A stretch of DNA of 64,000 nucleotides, taken from positions 16,909,001 to 16,973,000 of the forward strand of contig CM036618.1 in assembly GCA_020746105.1 (NCBI GenBank). Direction: 5' to 3'. The notes beneath the pieces are model-generated. The model was not told the DNA's origin, did no database searches, and was given only the letters and a program-made list of their open reading frames with translations. Positions 11,691 to 25,915 of the stretch are shown piece by piece (within the stretch, counting starts at the first letter, position 1; each line of letters starts with the position of its first letter). The translations under genes and the position numbers were made by a program. The stretch is from Trogon surrucura (taxonomy: Eukaryota > Chordata > Aves > Trogoniformes > Trogonidae).

Positions 11691-14600
11691 GCCAGGCAGT
11701 AACAGAGACAAACTGAGAGTGGCTGGAAGCACATGCCCCCTGCCCATCTGTCCAAAGCCAGTTGTCTTTGCACTGGTTTCCTCCCCACTTCTTCTGATAC
11801 ATGAATTTTATAACAGCACAGAAAACATCTCTCCTAATGTCCTGAAAGGTATGTTTCTTTTAAAGCCTGCAAGCTTCAAGGCATCCTGTTGCTATTAACA
11901 TTTCCTATTATCTTTGACCAAAGCTGTTTCCGAAGCATAACAGCATATGCTACAGCGTAACAGATACTCAGTGCACATGTGACAGGGATATGTGTGAAAT
12001 ATTTGACAGAGACAAGGTGAATCAGGTTTGGTTTACAGACCGTGAAAGAGGTCTATAAAGAACTCACGCTGTGCTGTCAATCTTGTCAATTTGCTGTTGC
12101 AGAGTCACTCCTGGAGGCTGTCCAAGCTCAAGTGGAAGCTCTCAGGAAGGACAGAAAATCAGCAAGTGCCAAATGATAAATATTTTAAGCTCAAATTGCC
12201 TAGCACAGAGCCAGCGCAGCATCCCCATGTGAACACGACTGCTGCTGGAGTTCAGGGCTGGGGAGAAGCGCAGCTGCTGCATCCCACCCAAGCAGAGAGT
12301 TACGAAGTAAAAACACAGAGAGTGTTAAAAGCCACAAATCAGGCTATTGCTGCCATGATGACCCAAAAAGCATTATGGTAAAAATCAAGATCCTTTCCAT
12401 CTGGAAAGAAGATCTTGACTTTTATGAGTGTATTAAGTAGTGGGTACTGGCTACTGATTGCAGAAGGGAAATTTTTCTAAGGAATAACCATGGGGAGCGG
12501 CTCTTCAAGGAAAAAGGAGCTGACATTCACCACCAAAACTGTTTCTTAACAACAGATTCCCCCTTTTAAGACAAGTGGTTGATTAAAAATTTGTGTTAGG
12601 AGGAGAAACAGCTGACGATATCTAGTGTTTCTCTGCCTCCTACTTGCATTTAATAAACATGTGAGCTCCTCTTTCCCAGGCACAACAAAGACCACGCAGT
12701 GACTGGTCTGCTCATCCTTCTACGTGCCTTTCAGCCAGCATTTCCTCTGGAAAGCACACCGGGATTTTTGTCAAGGGTCCTGTCCCCCGTGGCCTGTGCT
12801 CAGGGCTGGAGCAGCTTTGCCAGCCAAAGTCAAACCACTAGAGCTGTGTCTTCTACTCCATTCTGCCTCTCCCACCCCAGCACGTGCATATCACAGTAAC
12901 CACAAAATCATTCACTGCCTGCCCGTGGCTTTGTGCTGGCAGTGCCAAATCCCCAGGGTTGCGGCGGGAGTTACGAGAGTTTAAACTGTTCCTTGCAAAC
13001 CCCTAAAACAGAGGAGTGTGGGCATGTGATTTACAGTAATTTATAAACAGCATACACCACATCAGGGGAGGACCAGGAGGATGCTGTACCCATAATAAAA
13101 ATTGTGAAGCTTTAGTAAGTGGAAGAAAGAGATCCCTTAGAGACTTCGTTTATCCTCTCTCCTCCAGCCCGCGTGGTACACATACAATTGCAACTGCTGA
13201 CAAGCCTTACGTTTTGGATTCAGGTGTGTGCTAGCTGCAATGCACTTTATAATTAAAATAAAGGATCCACACTGACCATGTGAGTCTGTTATAAAACAAG
13301 AAAGGGGTTATATAAACTTTATTTTTCTCTGGCAATAAATTCGGTGTTTCTACCAACCTGTCTTACCCTTGTTTTTTCTCATATTCCTGTGGAATTGGTA
13401 TTGACAAGCACACAAACCGTAACATCATCCTCTGCTTCCCACTTCTTACACAGCTGTCTTTTTAAACAGCTAAGCCAGTGATGTCAGGAAATTCCAGCAT
13501 TCCTTGAAAAGCGTTGAATGTACAGATAAGAAGGTATTTTTTTCTCAGAGACCAGACAAGTCTGATGCAATTATATATGGGTTGTTTTTTTAGCAAATAA
13601 TTTGGAAAAATGTTTCCAGCCAGTGTGAGGATCATTCACCTGACAATTCTGCACAGAACAGAGGGTCAGGAAATCCATCATACTCGGACACCATAAAGAG
13701 TCCACCTACAGCATCAGGCTCCTGTAACTGGGATGCCCCAAAGCCAGAGAGAACCTTTTCCCACGTTGTGTTTGTGTCTTCTTTGCACACTAGGTGTCAT
13801 TACCCATTCAGGGTCGCATAATAAAAACACTAAACACGAAAAGGCACCTTTTAGAGATGAATTAAAATCTTGGGATAAAACATTTCTAAAGTACCATTTG
13901 CTTGGGTTTCATCTAAATTCCATCATACTTGCTGTTTTCCAAAAACTGCTTTCCTATGTTTATTGATTAATTACTGTCATTCTTTATAACTTCTGTCAGA
14001 GTGGTAATATTGATCTGAAAGCTCAGTTATAAGTCACACAACCATTTGTCTGACTTTATCTATCAGGATGCCTGCTGACAGTATAAATCTGGGGATACCG
14101 TTTTAAATTCTAAATATTTTCCACCACATTTCATGGGAATGCTATAATAGCTTGGAAATTAATGCAAATTTGCTGGAACAAAAAGCCAGCAGTGGTTTGG
14201 AAAGTGTGTTTGCACTGTTCAGGGAGAGTTTCAAATAAAGCCAATTTCAATTGTTTTACATCAGTTCTGTCCTCTCTTCCTGATATCCTTACGCCTTTTA
14301 TTAGCATCTTCCAGTCATCTCCAGCCTTCTCTCTCCTGGAGGCCACATACTGAGGACACAAAATCTTGGAGCAGCTCAGGTAGCTGGTGACTGCACCAAC
14401 TGCACTGTCTTAGCACCTTGTTACACAACAAAACTGGAAGAGCTCCTGACAGCATTAAATCCAAGTCCCTTCCTGCAGGAGAATCAGATACCCTCAGATC
14501 CCTTCTAACAGACACTACCACAACAGTTCTCATAAGCTCCAGTGAGGGCACACTACAGTCTCCCCAGCCAAACTGCTACTTTGCTTAGATCTTATTCCTG

Positions 14601-16343
14601 GGAAGTTTTTCCTAGTGTATCTCCTAGTGTATTTGCTAGTGTATCTCCCTTGCTGCAGTTTAAGCCCATTAAGAAGAATTTATAAGCAAAAGGAAAGCAT
14701 CTCATATTTTATCCTCTAGAGGAGATAGCAATAACATATTGGAAGCACCTTTAGGGCTTCTCTGTTACATACACATGATCCCAGCCTCAGATTAATACTC
14801 AAAAACTGTTCTGGTTTCTCACAAACGATGCTCCTGGCTCTTCAAATGCTGCAATGCTGCTGATTGCTGCTCTCCTGAGGCGGCTCTGAGAATTTAGAGA
14901 AGCCTGGTAAGCAGGGCCTCTGGGCTCAGTTGGGGAGTCATCTAAGACCTCTGTGCTCAGCACACACCAAGGCAATTAAAAAAAAAAAAAGAAAAAAAAA
15001 AATCAGCATGGGACAAACAGCTGCATCTGCTCTCCCTGTGCCATGACATTGCACCAGAGCCCAGTGACCAGCTCCCGCTGTTGCTGTGACAAAGGCTGTC
15101 TGTAGCCTTTCCATCATGCCACATTTAGATTTTGCCTCCCTCCTCTGTCACTGCCCTCTTCAGTCTTTTCTCTGGCCACCATCCCTCCCGCAGCAGCATG
15201 GAAGCGGCTGGAGGTGCTGGGGAAGCCCTGGGCAGGAGCATTTTCACATCTCCCTAAGAGACATCTTCCTATTATTCTTGTACTTGGATGCTGTGAATGC
15301 CCCTTCTTGTCCCAAACCCAGCACCACAAGCTGTCACCGCTGACATTTTTCAGTGGGATCAAGCCGTGGCTTTCACTACTACAGTTATCAGTGAGGAACC
15401 CAGCAGATGCTTAATCTGATTGAAATCAAAGCACCAGGCAAAAATCAGAAACAAATTCCCTCTTGTGGCTAAAAATATGAATCAAGCTGACCCCTTTGGG
15501 ATGACTAATTTTGGTGCCTTAGCTCAGATACCTGGCTCCAGGGTGGTGGAGGAAACAGGGGGACACAGGATTCCTCCAGTGAAGGAGCTCAGAAGGAGAG
15601 TCAAACAAACTGCTGCCAAGCTGACAGTGAAGGAGGGAGCCAGGGGGCACACAAACCAAGCCCAAGGCACACAAAACCCTGCCTGGTGATTCAGAGTCAC
15701 AGGCTTGGTGTCTCCCCGTGCCCATGGCGTGGAGGCACTTGGCAATGGCACCGCTGGCTGCCTTGGTGTAAACCCCCCACACCCAGCACACTTGCAGAGC
15801 AAGTTAAAAAGCTCAGCTGAATCTTCCCCCATTTTCCCTCAATTGCCTTCAGGAGGTGTTACACTGCAGTTCTCCAAAGGACTCAGAGGATTACTCTTTA
15901 AGTAGCGATGGGACAAGGAGTCCAGAAGGACAATAAATAGGCAATGGTCTGCTGAGCATTTTGGTGCTGCTGTGAACCTTATTTGGAGAGCCCCGAGTTT
16001 TACCAATTTCCCCTTCCATTTCTGCATACAAAACTAAAGCAAGACCTCTGTGTGTGCCTAGGCCATGGGCAGCCCTTGTTACGCTTTTCTGGGCAATCCT
16101 ACAGGACATAGGCACCATGTCTGATCACCAGCAAAAGCAGCAGCTGAGACTGACCATAAGCAGTGGAAAACTGATGATTGCTTTTTGTGATTCAGGTTAA
16201 ACCCTCTAGAGATCCTTTTTATAATTAGGCCAAGGGCTAAGACTGCTGCCAAGCAGTAAGAAGCCTCAGCTTAGATTTAGGAGGCCTACAGCAGGTCCAG
16301 GCAAACATTTGTTTGCAGGCAGCCTAGCTCAGTATTCCTCACA
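11691..16343. other. Intergenic DNA, no gene recognised
   Basis: No exon or family-level homology was seen. Minor features: a 12-bp near-tandem motif (CTAGTGTATCT/TTT, three units) at ~14,610-14,648 and an A-rich run at ~14,976-15,002. Open frames are short and overlap on both strands. Confidence 0.6.
14610..14648. repeat. Short tandem repeat, 12-bp unit x3
   Basis: Three imperfect copies of a 12-bp unit containing CTAGTGTAT. No function is apparent. Confidence 0.7.
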
Positions 16344-16470
16344 TATAATCATATTTAGGTTGGAAAAGACCTCTGAGATCAAGTCCAACGGTTAACCTAG
16401 CAATGCCAAGTCTACCACTAAACCATGTCCCTAAGCACACCATCTGCATGTCTTTTAAATACATCAATCA
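16344..16470 (-). mobile_element. CR1 3'-end fragment
   Basis: The minus-strand CR1 3' end reads TTGGAAAAGACCTCTGAG, then AAGTCCAACGGTTAACCTAG and CTAAACCATGTCCCTAAG. It is truncated after ~125 bp, with only non-coding and extreme 3' ORF2 sequence present. Confidence 0.8.
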
Positions 16471-16498
16471 AGTGCTGGGTATTTTCTCAAAGTATTAG

Positions 16499-16586
16499 GA
16501 TCCTGCTCTAGCAGGGGGGTTGGACTAGATGATCTTTGAGGTCCCTTCCAACCTCTAACACTCTGTGACTCTGTGACTCTGTGACA
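16499..16586 (+). mobile_element. CR1 3'-terminal fragment
   Basis: A ~90-bp plus-strand CR1 tip: GGTTGGACTAGATGATCTTT, CCCTTCCAACCTCTAACA, then four imperfect TCTGTGAC octamers at the end. It lies back-to-back with the minus-strand fragment at 16,344-16,470. Confidence 0.85.
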
Positions 16587-17650
16587 CCTTAAAAGTGCTA
16601 GATGTAAAATAGTTTTAAAAAGATTAGCGGGATGTTTTGGTTTCCAAGTGCAATGGTGGCTGGATGTCAGATACAGTGTGAACTAGCGCTTTTCCCTAAG
16701 GCAGGTTAACATAATCGTTTCCATTTTGAAAAACAAAATCACCTCGGAGGTTCTTTGCTAATTTGCATGTCTTCAAGAGGTCAAAGGTGCTTCCTATAGT
16801 CTAAGTTGAATCTGCTTCTCTTTCTCCAGTGTCTGCCAGTCCTGGTGCTTATGTTATAGCTGAAACTAGGCCTTTAAACTACAGTACCAAGATGTGATTC
16901 TGGGTACAGCTGAGGTCACAGTTCATCCTCCTGCTTATGGGCTACCCAGTGGAAATTCAGCAAATTAGCAGGTCCGTTTTCCACAGAGAGCCGGTGGAAA
17001 GGTGTACCTGCTCTGCCAGGCACAAGAGGTGGATGAGGTCTCAGGGCAAACAAAGCATCTTCAAAGTTTCATTGAACCAGACCAGCATCAGTGCAGCATG
17101 ACTATCCAACACCTGTCCCTCTTAGTCTTGGAGTAACAGCACTTCATCAGATGAAAACTCAAGACATCCAGCAAGTTCAAACCACCAGCAAGAAATGAGT
17201 TTGGCTGTAGTGCATGATGTAGCAAATACTCCTCAGACTGTCTCACCCACCTATCCAGAATATAAAAAATTGCATTAATTTTAGCTCTAGCATTATGCTC
17301 CATTTATTGAGGATCCGGGACTTGTGGAACACTTTTTGTTCTGTTTATTCCCATTTTCTCATTAAAAATTAAAGCCAGGCTGCACACTAGAATTAATTGT
17401 GCTGTTCTGAAAGGCCAAACCCTGCTCTCTTTTCTGGCAGTGACAAAACTCCTATTAGTTTTATTGGCACAATACTGAGCCCCAAAGCTAAAAGGAGCTC
17501 CATGAGTGACAAAATCATTGCATTCAAAATTAAATGCTCCTCCTGATGCAGAGAAGGGTTTCCCTCTTTGCTGTTCTTTGTGAAAAATAATGATGATCTC
17601 TGCTGATGCCACTCCTGCAGGTCTGTGCCTTCCCCCTGACCTGTCACACC
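16587..17650. other. Unique DNA between CR1 copies
   Basis: No recognisable exon, repeat or RNA gene. Short open frames on the minus strand (17,088-17,303; 17,304-17,717) have no family resemblance. Confidence 0.5.
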
Positions 17651-18441
17651 AATGGGCCAAGGCCAAGGGTATGAAGTTCAACCAGACCAAGTGCAGGGTC
17701 CTACACTTTGGCCACAATAACCCCCTGCAGCGCTACCGACTGGGGGAGGAGTGGCTGGAGAGCGGACGGCAGAGAGGGACCTGGGAGTGCTGGGTGACAA
17801 CCGGTTGAACATGAGCCAGCAGTGTGCCCAGGTGGCCCGGAAGGCCAATGGTATCCTGGCTGGTATCAGGAACAGTGTGGCCAGCAGGAGCAGGGATGTG
17901 ATTCTGCCCCTGTGCTCAGCCCTGGTGAGGCCTCACCTCGAGTCCTGTGTGCAGGTCTGGGCCCCTCACTGCAAGAGAGACCTTGAGGTGCTGGAGCGGG
18001 TCCAGAGGAGAGCAACGAGGCTGGGGAAGGGACTGGAGGGAAAGTGCTGTGAGGAGAGGCTGAGGGAGCTGGGGCTGCTCAGCCTGGAGGAGACTCAGGG
18101 GAGACCTTATCACTCTACAACTACCTGAAGGGAACTTGTAGTCAGGTGGGGGTCAGGCTCTTCTCCAGGCAACCAGTGACAGGACGAGAGGGCACAGCCT
18201 GGAACTGCGTCAGGGGAGGTTTAGGTCGGATATCAGGAAGCCCTTCCTCACCGAGGGGGTGCTCAGGCACTGGGATGCACTGCCCAGGGAAGTGGTGGAG
18301 TCACGGTCCCTGGAGGTGTTTAAGGAGAGGCTGGATGTGGCACTTAGTGCCGTGGTCTGGCCCATGTGGTGGAGTTGGGACATAGATTGGACTTGATGAT
18401 CTCAGAGGTCTTTTCCAGCCTCAATAATTCTGTGATTCTGT
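17651..18441 (+). mobile_element. CR1 3' fragment (RT C-terminal part)
   Basis: A plus-strand CR1 remnant whose frames read [39 protein letters not shown] and [15 protein letters not shown], followed by a 3' UTR with GGACTTGATGATCTCAGAGG and an ATTCTGTG tail. Several frameshifts break ORF2. The 3' end resembles the copies at 41,077 and 51,291, suggesting one subfamily. Confidence 0.9.
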
Positions 18442-21400
18442 CTGTGACCTGGATTGCTTGGCCACCACCACAGAAATGCCAATAAGCTGAGAGTGGCACA
18501 TCCAGTGGGGAAGGAGGTGGGCATGAGGTCAGCTCTAAGTCTGCGTGTGCAAGGAGAAACTATATGAAAGAGTTCTCTTACCAGCAGTTCTAGGATGTGG
18601 AGGATCCATCTTTCAAATCGAAAAATACAAAGTTTTACCGTGCATTTTCCCGTTATTTCATTATATTTTTCTCAAGAAACCAGCTTCACCTACCCAGTTA
18701 AATCTTGAGGAAAGAAACATTGTTTTCTTTCCAGCTGAACTGTTTGGTAAATTCAGGGAGAAAAAAATCACTCTGTGAGGACTTTTATGAGTCTGTCATG
18801 TGCCTTGTAGTCTAGCGTCTCTCAGAACGACTCAGCTGATGAAATACGGAGACTGCATAGTAGTCAGAGCTTGCACTTTGAAAAAAGAGTTTGGGAAAAA
18901 AAAAAAGAGCTTTAAAAATACAAATGAATGTTAAGCTTAAACGAGGAAACCTAAAAGATAAATAAAACAAATAGCAACAGATAACCTAAACATTACCTCA
19001 TGCTTTTTAAAATAAAATCTCTTGATTTTGGAGCCCTGGGTGTCATTTTTGATGCTCGTAAATCATGGTAATGAAAATACAGTATTTACCGCATCTGCTT
19101 TTCACTACCATCAGCTCTTTGTTAAACACTTGTGCATTCCTGTGCTTCCACCTTGGCAAACATGCAGATGGGATAATGTGTGCTAAAAGCAGGAATCCAA
19201 AGATCTGCGTTATGTGCTGCATTTAGCTACGGCAGGACAGCTGACTGGACAGAAAGTCCTGGACAAGAAAGCTGGCTCCCTTTGAAACTGACACCTTAGT
19301 ACGGCTATTTTCCTCTCTTCCCTGTTAAGCTTTTTGATGGCCATAGCTCTTGGACCAGATGAGGAAGTGAGCAGTCAGAACCTCTCCATCACACCCACTT
19401 CACTGGTAACTCCTTCACAGAGTCCTCCCACAAAGCTATGCCTGGAGAAAACAAATCTCTCTCTCTTTCCTTGCCTGGGGCATTGCTTGGGCTGCAGACT
19501 AACCTGGAGGCTAAGACTAGGTAGTCAAAACCTACTGCCAGGACCTCATCCGTTTGCAGGCTTGTTTACACCACAACCCTGTGCAAAGAACTGCTTGAAA
19601 CCTACTGGGTAAAGTCTAACCCCAGAGAACGCTTTCAAATATCTAATTATCTCATTTCAGCTTCCTTCTAAAATACTTTACTCCTAAGTTATGAAGAGAT
19701 TTAATACCAGCTTTCAGCTCCATTAACTGTTTTATATGTCTGGAATTAAGAAAATCCACACAAATCTTGATTAATTGCCCAGCAGTGTCACCTGGCATAG
19801 GGCAGTGTTTACACCAGTGTTAAACTGTTTCTGAGAAATTGATTTTTTAAAGTGCAAAGTAAGGCTTGCATGAAGTTAACATCTAGTTTGTGAAAATACA
19901 GAAGACAGATCCCACGCTGTGTTCGGCCTCTTGCTCATTTCCAAAAACATTCCGAGAGCAGCAATTTAGCTAAAGAGTGCAGGGATGCATTCAGTTAAAA
20001 GAGAGCCTTTCTAAACAATGTGAAAACTGCAGCCTGGCAGTATTTTGGCATGTCTACCCAAGGCCACAATTTAACCTAAGAGCCATATTTTGTTAACAGA
20101 ATAGCTCTTCCTCTGATGTGGAAATAACCTTAGATCAGCTTGCACAGCGTTTTAAAACTTAGCAGGCACAAATGATTGCCCCATACGTGACTTCTTTTTT
20201 TGTCACCTGCATTTTGAGATGTTCAGCACACTTTGGATTTCTTCTCAAGTGGTCTGGTTTACACGCAGGAACCCAAACATCTCATATCCAAAAGCCTCAC
20301 TGCAGTTAATCTGCATTTGGGGTGCTTGGGGGATGGAAAAAGGAGGAAATAATGTACTGCCAGTTAGCATTCAGTCAAACTGACCGATCCACTTGAGAAT
20401 AGGGGTGACTTTCAAGGACACCCAGCACAGTATTAATGTCGAGATCTTAAGACATTTTCTTTGACAGGAAAATGAAGATAAAAGTAGCAAGACATCAAAA
20501 TGCACGAATTCTGAATTGCCATTTAATATTCCAGTGAAGCGACATATGCATAAAGACAAGGGCGCCTTGCTGCTAAAAATAACTCCTTGTTTTTAATGTT
20601 GAACTGCAGCTGTAATGAGAGTGTTCAGCACTTCTCAAGCCTATCAATTTTTAGATCGAGCAGGTTATGTCAACCTGAGTGAAGAAAAACTCTGACTTTT
20701 AGGCAAATGGATTTTTTTTCTAACTTAGCTCTGATTTTGGAAACAGAGTATATCCCCCAAACCAAAGGCAAACCAAAGGCAAGCTATCACCTTGGTATTA
20801 TGCAAAGCATGAAGTGACACCACATTGAAGAGAGCCCCTGGGAGATAAAAAAGTACTTAGTGTCAGGACCACTTCAAACAGCGCAGGATCATCATCCTGC
20901 TGCATTGTACAAGTGGGCTTTCACAAGAAAATCTGCTACGATTAAATTAACATTCGTGAGCTTAACACTGATGCTTTCTTCTCGGCTTAATGAAGGACTA
21001 ATTCCACCAAAGCCAAAGTAATTACATGCATATGACTGAACCCAGTATCAAGCTCCGGGCATGGTTTGGATGATTTTTAGGTTATGGGGGGCTCTTTTGA
21101 GCCTGCCCTCCTTTCTTCCACAGAAGCTCCAGACAACAGAGCTTAAAGTGAATTTACTAATGAGAAAGCACACGTTTATAGTTACACTCCATGAGAGAAA
21201 GAGCCTCTTCGCTCAAGACTGAAGAATGTAGCAAATGTTGTATTTCTAACAGGACATTGCCATTTCATAAATTTTTGGCATAAGTTGACAAATCTGTTTG
21301 TCACTGACAAATAGCCTGTTTCAAAAGTCTAATAAAAAAAAAAGATGTTAGACAATCAAAAGAGGAATACAAGTTAGAACAAGGAGAAAGTGAAAAGGGA

Positions 21401-22150
21401 ACTTTGATATTTTGTTTGAATGACAAGTAAACTTTCTGTGTCTCTTCTGCAAGTGAAAAAAAAAGGTTTTGTGGCTGAGAGGCGTTTCAAAGGACCTGTC
21501 ACAGCACAAAATCCTACCAGAGACAAGGCACAGGTCTCTGCTCTAGCTAGTCAAGGCAAGCTTTATACCTTTATCTTGCAACTTATGGTGAGATAAAAAC
21601 CGCAGTGCCTTGTTTCTGCAAAGGCTGCGTGTTAGCACAGCTATCTTGATGTCAAAGAACATCTCAATTTTCCATAAGAACAGCTATGAGAATAAGCTCT
21701 TCTAAGTATTCAAACAGAATATCCAGCTACATTATTTTTATAGACTCAGGATTTACCAGGCAGACACTTCAAAATATAAGCTTGGCCTGTCGGGTAGGGA
21801 AAACTGGGAGGTTTGTGGCAAGTTCATATTTGCACAGATCTTGTCCTATCCTCTCCAGCATGCAAGAAATTCACTTTCTTGCATGTTAACTCTCATTCAT
21901 TCTTTCTGTTCTTTTTTCTTTACACCCCACCACTTTTCCAGCACTCATGCTGTAGCTCTGAAAATAAACAACATGACAAAATGGCTTTTATAACTAGGCC
22001 TAGACAAATTAATTTAATAGATGTAATTATATATAATTATATACAATATCAATTATATTTAATTCCAGAGCATAGCAATCTTGGGAAAGGAAGTCCTCTT
22101 ATTATCCACATGACCAGTTCAAGACGAGCACGATATCACAAAACCCGTGC
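18442..22150. other. Intergenic unique DNA, no gene recognised
   Basis: No repeats or exons recognised over ~3.7 kb. The even composition and lack of repeats around 19,800-21,050 would fit conserved non-coding DNA, but nothing in the sequence proves it. Open frames are all short. Confidence 0.5.
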
Positions 22151-22184
22151 ATGGACCTGCTCTGGCAGGACCACTCAGACACAA

Positions 22185-22292
22185 TTGCCCCGGACCATGT
22201 CCAGATGGCTTTTGATTATCTCCAGGGGTGGAGACTCCACAATTTCCCTGGGTAACCCGTGCAAATGCTGGGTCACTGTCACAGAGGCAACC
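22185..22292 (-). mobile_element. Degraded CR1 3' fragment
   Basis: A weak minus-strand match to the CR1 ORF2 terminus: on + it reads GGTGGAGACTCCACAATTTC, CCTGGGTAACC and GGGTCACTGTCACAGAGG, the pattern around [17 protein letters not shown]. It is diverged and truncated at both ends. Confidence 0.6.
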
Positions 22293-25029
22293 ACAAAAAA
22301 GACAGTAGATGCCCAACTGTAGACTGGTGAATTTCTAAGGTCTTTGTAATCATTTTGTAACCCTTTCCAGCTTTATGTAAATCAACAATTCTTGATCATA
22401 GATCCTCTGAAAGCTCTTTTTGGCAAAGCATGGCTCACATAAGCATACACCTTGTGCGGAGCAAACTCAAAAAGTTTGAGTGGATTTATCAGTCAACATA
22501 GGTCTAGTCCACAACTCCAAATTAATTTCCTTAACAAGACTCGAGGTGTGCTAACATCTGACTCCAATTAGCTTTCTTGAGGTCAACTCAAGGATTCACT
22601 TACTTTTTCCACTAACATTTTGAATATTGAATGAGTGTGTTCAATAAAGACATTGAGGATCAGAATTGGGTTTGTGTTATTATTTCACGCACATGCCAAT
22701 ATTTTTGACTTAGATGATGGTTAGATCATATTTTATGACAAATTAATGCAGAACAACATGAAATTCCAAAAGGTTCACATACTTTTTCTTGCAACTGTAG
22801 CTCTAGGGACTCAGGTGCCTGAAAAGCTGCTTGGCATGACATTTTTGCCCCAGTGTTCCTGGGGTTGTAGGAATTTTTGGCTTTCCAAGTCCTAACCCCT
22901 ACCCTAACCAAGTCAATATATTTTCAGCATAGTAGATGTTTTGACTACTTTTGCCATTTATTGCAGACACAGACAGGATCTGGCAAACTTGAGATGTTGG
23001 TAATGGGACCTACTCCTCTCTCGGACATGGCTGCACTCAGAATGCCTCACTGAGGCACCTGTCCGAAGAGAAGGATCCCAGCTTCCAAGTTTAGGCCTGA
23101 GCATTTCAGGTTCTTCAGAATCACAAGAGGATTGAAAATGAAGATGAGCTAGAAGTACAAATGGTATCTGTGACATGTCTGCATGACAGGAACTAGTTTA
23201 TGTGTCCATTACTTTGAGGGATATAAACGTGCAATAGCATCTTCAAAGATAGACAAAGACAGAGAATGGAAGGGAAGAGTAAAATGTGTTTGTCTATACT
23301 TGAAATAGAACTAGATCACAGAATGTGTTTTCCATTTCAGAACAAGTAGTTCTGTCCTTGTTTATTGTCAAGTAACCATATGTAACTTCATATTGACAAA
23401 CACAAGGTTGTATGGGGGCAGCAATTATTAATGGACATTGCTGAATGATAAATAGCTAACTCAAAACTGGTATACCTTGCACACAGATGTCTAGACCATG
23501 GGCAGACGTCTTAAATTGTCGCCACAAAGTGTTTTTGTGCTACCACAGTCATCTAAATTATTCTTCATTTGGTTCCAGACATTTCCACAAACTGTTCTCT
23601 ACTGCACATAAATACCCGTTCTTGTATCCCAACTGGATTTCATGGGCCAAATTGTTTCCTGGTGTAGCTCTTTTGCTCAGCTGGGTTCATTTTATTGATG
23701 CAGACAAACCCTGAGAATGGTATTCTCAGTTATAGGACACCTCATACATAACTCCATAGCTTACGGTCCTGGTTCAGGGGAGGGCATCCACTGTTCTTGC
23801 ACCACCATGTTGACGGAGATGGCACTTGGAAAGCACAAGTGGGAAGAAGATGGGGTGGAGGCACGGCTTCATGCACGCTCTGTGTGTAAAATGTGATGGG
23901 CTGCACAAGACAATATGGCCGTAATCAACACTCTCGTGGGAAGGTTTGTTCTGAATGTCCTGCTGTACTCTTTTCAGAGAAGAAAGGACTGCCACTGCAA
24001 GCCTTATAAAGCTTTAACTCAGGACATTAGTCCTTTTAAATGTGCTGGTCACTGTTTTAATCACAGCTCCACTGTTCTCCCACAGCAGGACTGTGCCTAA
24101 CTGAAAATCAAGCCAGTGATGATTTAGGAATCATTCAGATCCTCAGAACAGGCACGTCTTGCACCAGAGACCGGCCAGCTTAAGTTGCTGAGTTCTCATT
24201 AATGGCCTCGTTCTATCTAATGTGTCTGCTCTTGCAGGTATCACTTACCGACGACCTGTGTGTTTTCTGACTCCCCGGGTTTTTTTACACAGAAAATACT
24301 TTAATTAGGGTAGCACCTAAACATACTGTTTAGAACAGACTCATGGGAGGCAGAAGAAACACTGAGAGACAGAGTAGTTGATTGAATATCCTATTCTGCA
24401 TTGCAATCTTGTGAAGAAAATGAGTAATACATTTCCTGGTGAACATTTCACAAGAATCACTTTATAGGTATGAGACTCTCTTGGTTTTATTATTTCTGTT
24501 AGCATAGAATTATCTATCATCTAATCCTAGAGGAACTACTATTTGACTTTAATTTATCATGCATTTTTGCATGCAGTCAAAATAGCTTTCAGGTGCACTT
24601 AACAGATAGCCATACTGGATTCTACAGACATTCTTTCTTCCTTCATCCAAGGGTCATGGCACAAGGCCTGACCCCACTGCCCAGTTGCTGCCTGGTAGGG
24701 GAGAATTATCACTTCTCAGCTGAAAGGCTGGTAACATTAAAATATACTGATGCCAGCACATGGTTCCACATAGTTTTTAGCCCTAAAATTGTGCATAGCA
24801 CTGCATCACTTCTTCCTCTTCTTGTCCTGATACTGACTGAAATGCCAGAAAGTTTTGTCTGTCATTTTGGACATTTTGGCCATAGAGTTTGAGTTTTAGA
24901 TTTCAGTTTTCTTTAGAAATTAAAATTGTGACAGACAAGACTTCTTGCTCTTTAGTTAAGACACCTGGTAGCTCAGGTTTGACTGGATATAAAGAATTTC
25001 AAATTTATTTGTGATATTTTACTGCCAAG
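22293..25029. other. Intergenic unique DNA, no gene recognised
   Basis: No repeat family, exon or RNA gene recognised. Open frames of 60-100 codons are scattered on both strands without family resemblance. Confidence 0.5.
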
Positions 25030-25052
25030 AATCACAGAATCACAGAATTATG
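25030..25052 (-). mobile_element. CR1 tail remnant
   Basis: AATCACAGAATCACAGAATT, two octamer units of a minus-strand CR1 tail, with no CR1 body attached. Confidence 0.45.
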
Positions 25053-25143
25053 GCCCCAGACAACATGTGCTACATACTAAAAAAAAACCAACCAAACTAA
25101 AACCCAAACAAAAAATGCACAACACCCCAGAAAAATAAAAGAA

Positions 25144-25915
25144 TGTCAAGGATTAGAGCTGGGCCGGCCACTAAACGAGTAACAGATGCTCTCTAACCCT
25201 CTCTCTCCCCAAGTGGCAGGGGAAAGGGAATAAGGCAGAAAGATTCATGGATTGGAAAAGAAAACTAAAACAGCTTTAATAAAACAATAATAGTACTAAT
25301 AAGGAAATAATGAAAATAAGGAACTATATGCAAATATATACAAAACTAATATAAAACTCCACCCCCCTCGATAGCAATTGCCACTGATGCTGCAGAGCAG
25401 GCAGCACCAGGGAAGCCGCAGGCCCAGCAGCAGAGGCGAATCAGACATGGGAACTGGATCTGGGAACTCAGGATCGGGCTCAAAGTAGGAGAAAGAACAG
25501 AGTCCTCTTCAGATGCCGGCCATTTAAGAAGAGACCTTAACCCCCATGATCCCTCAGCTTTACGCTGAATATGATGTATGTGGAATGGAATACTTTTGTT
25601 GGTCAGATTTAGGTCATCTGTCCTGCTTGTCCCTTCCCAGAGGTGCAACCTTTTATTTCCTTGCAACCCTTTTACCTTCCAGCACCTCCAACACGACACA
25701 AAAGATTTAGCAGTGAACTTGGTTACTACAGAAGTGAGTATAAGCAAGAGCCTTCTGCATCTCAATCCCTGGCAGTAACTGTAAAACATCAGGTGTTATC
25801 ACTTCTAGTAGCAGGCACCGTCTGCAAAAACATGCTGCTGACTTCAGAAAGTGCAGCCCCTTCTAAGAGACTGAGCTGAAAAGTAAAATCACTAACAAAT
25901 CACCAAACCAGGACA
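25144..25915 (-). mobile_element. Solo LTR of an avian endogenous retrovirus
   Basis: A 772-bp block bounded by TG (TGTCAAGG) and CA (CCAGGACA). On the minus strand it has an ATTAAA poly(A)-like signal (TTTTATTAAAGCTG) followed by a ~120-bp U5-like end rich in CCCTTTCCCCTGCC and ending TAATCCTTGACA, the layout shared with the other LTRs in this window. No internal retroviral genes are present, so it is a solo LTR. No convincing target-site duplication was found. Confidence 0.65.
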
